A stretch of DNA of 64,000 bases, taken from assembly GCA_963824085.1 (NCBI GenBank), contig CAWGNT010000017.1:310001-374000 (forward strand), given 5' to 3'. Made by a program: the position numbers and the translations under genes. The notes beneath the pieces are model-generated. The model had not been told where the DNA came from. It was given only the letters and a program-made list of their open reading frames with translations, and searched no databases. Every line of letters starts with the position of its first letter. Position 1 is the first letter of the stretch. Shown piece after piece: positions 62,220 through 64,000 of the stretch. The stretch comes from JARRNE01 sp963824085. GTDB taxonomy: Bacteria > Pseudomonadota > Gammaproteobacteria > Chromatiales > Chromatiaceae.

Positions 62220-63448
62220 GTACAGAGACCACCGGATTCATCGGCTGGATCGACAAGCGCTTCCCCTTGACCAAGGTCTGGAACGAGCATCTGGCCGAGT
62301 ATTACGCGCCCAAGAACTTCAACTTCTGGTACTTCTTCGGCTCACTCGCCATGCTGGTCCTGGTCCTTCAGATCGTGACCGGCGTCTGGCTCGCCATGAG
62401 CTACAAGCCCGCCGCGACCGACGCCTTTGCATCGGTCGAATACATCATGCGCGACGTGAACTGGGGCTGGCTCATCCGCTACATGCACTCCACGGGCGCC
62501 TCGGCCTTTTTCATCGTCGTCTATCTGCACATGTTCCGCGGACTGATGTACGGCTCCTACCGCAAGCCGCGTGAGCTCCTGTGGATCATCGGCATAATCA
62601 TCTATCTGGCGATGATGGCAACCGCCTTCTTCGGTTACCTGCTGCCTTGGGGGCAGATGTCTTACTGGGGTGCGCAGGTGATCGTCAACCTGTTCTCGGC
62701 GGTTCCCGTCATCGGCGACGACCTGTCGGTGTGGGTGCGCGGCGATTACGTGATCTCGGACGTCACGCTCAACCGCTTCTTCGCCTTCCACTACCTGCTG
62801 CCGTTCATCTTGGCGGCGCTCGTCTTCCTGCACATCGTGGCCTTGCACAAGGTAGGCTCGAACAACCCGGACGGCATCGAGATCAAGGAGAAGAAGGACA
62901 AGAACGGCATTCCGCTGGACGGAATTCCTTTCCATCCGTACTACACGGTGAAGGACATCGCGGGTGTGGCCGGCTTCCTCGCCATCTTCGCCCTCATCGT
63001 GTTTTTCCTGCCGGGACTCGGCGGACTCTTTCTCGAGGCACCCAACTTTCAGCCCGCCAATCCGCTGCAGACCCCGCTGCATATTGCGCCGGTTTGGTAT
63101 TTCACCCCCTTTTACGCGATGCTGCGTGCGGTGCCACCCATGTTCGGGTCACAGTTTCCGGGCGTGATCGTGATGTTCGCCGCCATCCTGATCTTCTTCT
63201 TCCTCCCCTGGCTCGATCGCAGCCCGGTGAAGTCCATTCGTTACAAGGGGATCATCTCGAAGGCCGCCCTCGCGATCTTCGCGGTCAGCTTCGTGGTGCT
63301 TGCCTGGCTGGGCACTCAGCCCGTCGACCCCATCCTGACCCAGCTGGCCCGGGTCTTTACGGTCCTGTATTTCCTGTTCTTCCTGCTGATGCCTTTCTAC
63401 AGCAAGATCGACAAGACCAAGCCGGTGCCGGAGAGGGTGACACAATGA
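62216..63448 (+). CDS. petB: Cytochrome b subunit of the bc1 complex
   Basis: Di-haem quinol-oxidising subunit, 410 residues with eight membrane helices. Haem ligands are in RYMHSTGASAFFIVVYLHMF and in the FHYLLPFILAALVFLHIVAL helix. LLPWGQMSYWGAQVI and the PEWY-like APVWYFTPFY lie at the quinol site; the usual PEWY is PVWY here. A charged loop (KEKKDKNG) at about residue 225 connects helices. Overlaps petC by 4 bases. Confidence 0.96.
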   Translation: MSTETTGFIGWIDKRFPLTKVWNEHLAEYYAPKNFNFWYFFGSLAMLVLVLQIVTGVWLAMSYKPAATDAFASVEYIMRDVNWGWLIRYMHSTGASAFFIVVYLHMFRGLMYGSYRKPRELLWIIGIIIYLAMMATAFFGYLLPWGQMSYWGAQVIVNLFSAVPVIGDDLSVWVRGDYVISDVTLNRFFAFHYLLPFILAALVFLHIVALHKVGSNNPDGIEIKEKKDKNGIPLDGIPFHPYYTVKDIAGVAGFLAIFALIVFFLPGLGGLFLEAPNFQPANPLQTPLHIAPVWYFTPFYAMLRAVPPMFGSQFPGVIVMFAAILIFFFLPWLDRSPVKSIRYKGIISKAALAIFAVSFVVLAWLGTQPVDPILTQLARVFTVLYFLFFLLMPFYSKIDKTKPVPERVTQ

Positions 63449-64000
63449 GAAAGCTGATCATCGCATCGATCCTGTTGCTGGGCCCAGCCCTTGCGCCGCC
63501 GCTGGCAACTGCCTCCGAAGGGGCCAAGCTCGAGGCAGCCAACATCGACCTCAGCGACAAGCCGTCGCTTCAGCGCGGCGCCAAGTACTTCGTAAACTAT
63601 TGCATGGGGTGCCATTCCCTCCAGTACATGCGCTGGAACCGGATGGCCGCCGATCTGGGCATCGATGACAGCAATCTGCGTAAGAACCTGATCTTCACGG
63701 GCGCAAAGCCCGGCGCCCTGATGACCAACGCCATGCGCCCAGAGGACGGTGAGAAGTGGTTCGGCATCGTTGTGCCGGACCTGACGCTCGTCACGCGGTG
63801 GCGAAGCCCGGACTGGGTCTATACCTATCTGAAGAGCTTCTATGTGGACGAGACCCGCCCGTGGGGGGTAAACAACGTCGTCTTTCCGAAGGTGGGAATG
63901 CCGGACGTCCTGGCCCCGCTTCAGGGCGAGCAGAAGGCGGTCCTCGCCGCGCCGAAAGAGCCAGGCGCGGAGCCACATATCGAGGGCCTCGAGCTGGTGA
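63445..64000 (+). CDS. petC: Cytochrome c1 (partial at right edge)
   Basis: Haem subunit of the bc1 complex that passes electrons to soluble cytochrome c. The visible 185 residues include a signal peptide (KLIIASILLLGPALAPPLATA) and the haem-binding YCMGCHSLQYMRW. The later blocks NAMRPEDGEKWFGIVVPDLT and WVYTYLKSFYVDETRPWG are also present. The C-terminal membrane anchor lies beyond base 64000. The ATG at 63445 overlaps the petB stop (ATGA). Confidence 0.96.
   Translation, partial: MRKLIIASILLLGPALAPPLATASEGAKLEAANIDLSDKPSLQRGAKYFVNYCMGCHSLQYMRWNRMAADLGIDDSNLRKNLIFTGAKPGALMTNAMRPEDGEKWFGIVVPDLTLVTRWRSPDWVYTYLKSFYVDETRPWGVNNVVFPKVGMPDVLAPLQGEQKAVLAAPKEPGAEPHIEGLELV

Overview
The window is a GC-rich, gene-dense piece of a gammaproteobacterial chromosome. 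The best guess, from gene content alone, is a sulfur-oxidiser or purple-sulfur-type lineage (Chromatiales-like). The evidence is a class III PHA synthase (PhaC+PhaE) very like that of Allochromatium; a pyrophosphate-dependent phosphofructokinase beside a proton-pumping pyrophosphatase; a regulatory phosphotransferase system with HPr kinase; Coq7-type ubiquinone hydroxylation; and gammaproteobacterial gene orders (crp/osmC, zapA-6S RNA-fau opposite ygfB-pepP-ubiH-ubiI, lpt-rpoN, mla-murA). No phage, transposase, CRISPR array or known defence system was seen. The accessory content is palindromic repeats and a few gene remnants.

Layout. 1-10.1 kb: a Fic-like C-terminal fragment, trpG-trpD-trpC with an unknown gene behind them, crp divergent from an OsmC gene and a DUF885-like gene, speD, coq7 and a lone glcF. 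10.4-17.6 kb: a 2Fe-2S ferredoxin, rplM-rpsI, a four-helix-bundle gene, tRNA-Gln, a porin broken by a frameshift, rpiA, ilvA, fau and 6S RNA. 17.6-22.6 kb: zapA and a ZapB-like coiled-coil gene divergent from ygfB-pepP-ubiH-ubiI. 22.9-28.3 kb: a pyrophosphate energy block (pfp, a small unknown gene, hppA, ppa) and then moaC. 28.4-33.4 kb: a hemerythrin remnant, engB, a secreted repeat protein of unknown role, a TerB gene and a phosphohexomutase. 33.5-44.9 kb, all on the minus strand: yrbG-kdsD-kdsC-lptC-lptA-lptB-rpoN-hpf-ptsN-hprK-rapZ-EIIA(Man)-HPr-EI, which links LPS precursor synthesis and transport to sigma-54 and a carbon/nitrogen regulatory PTS. 45-53 kb, plus strand: mlaFEDCB, murA (frameshifted), hisG, hisD, hisC. 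53-59 kb: the PHA locus, phaC and phaE on the minus strand and phaA, phaR, phaP, phaB on the plus strand. 59.3-64 kb: a DegS/DegQ-type protease, a Nif3-like protein and petABC (cytochrome bc1), with petC running off the right edge.

Points that go beyond a routine annotation: (i) a shared 16-bp dyad at the promoters of phasin and phaE, a strong candidate for the PhaR operator; (ii) a dispersed palindromic element of about 100-150 bp in three copies, one of which sits with two further perfect hairpins between phaE and phaC; (iii) single-base frameshifts in two otherwise intact genes (the porin and the essential murA), which point to sequence error; (iv) a 6S RNA in its conserved slot; (v) start-site corrections for crp and the ZapB-like gene based on visible promoters; (vi) several proteins of unknown function with clear structure. 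I found no convincing new defence or mobile system.
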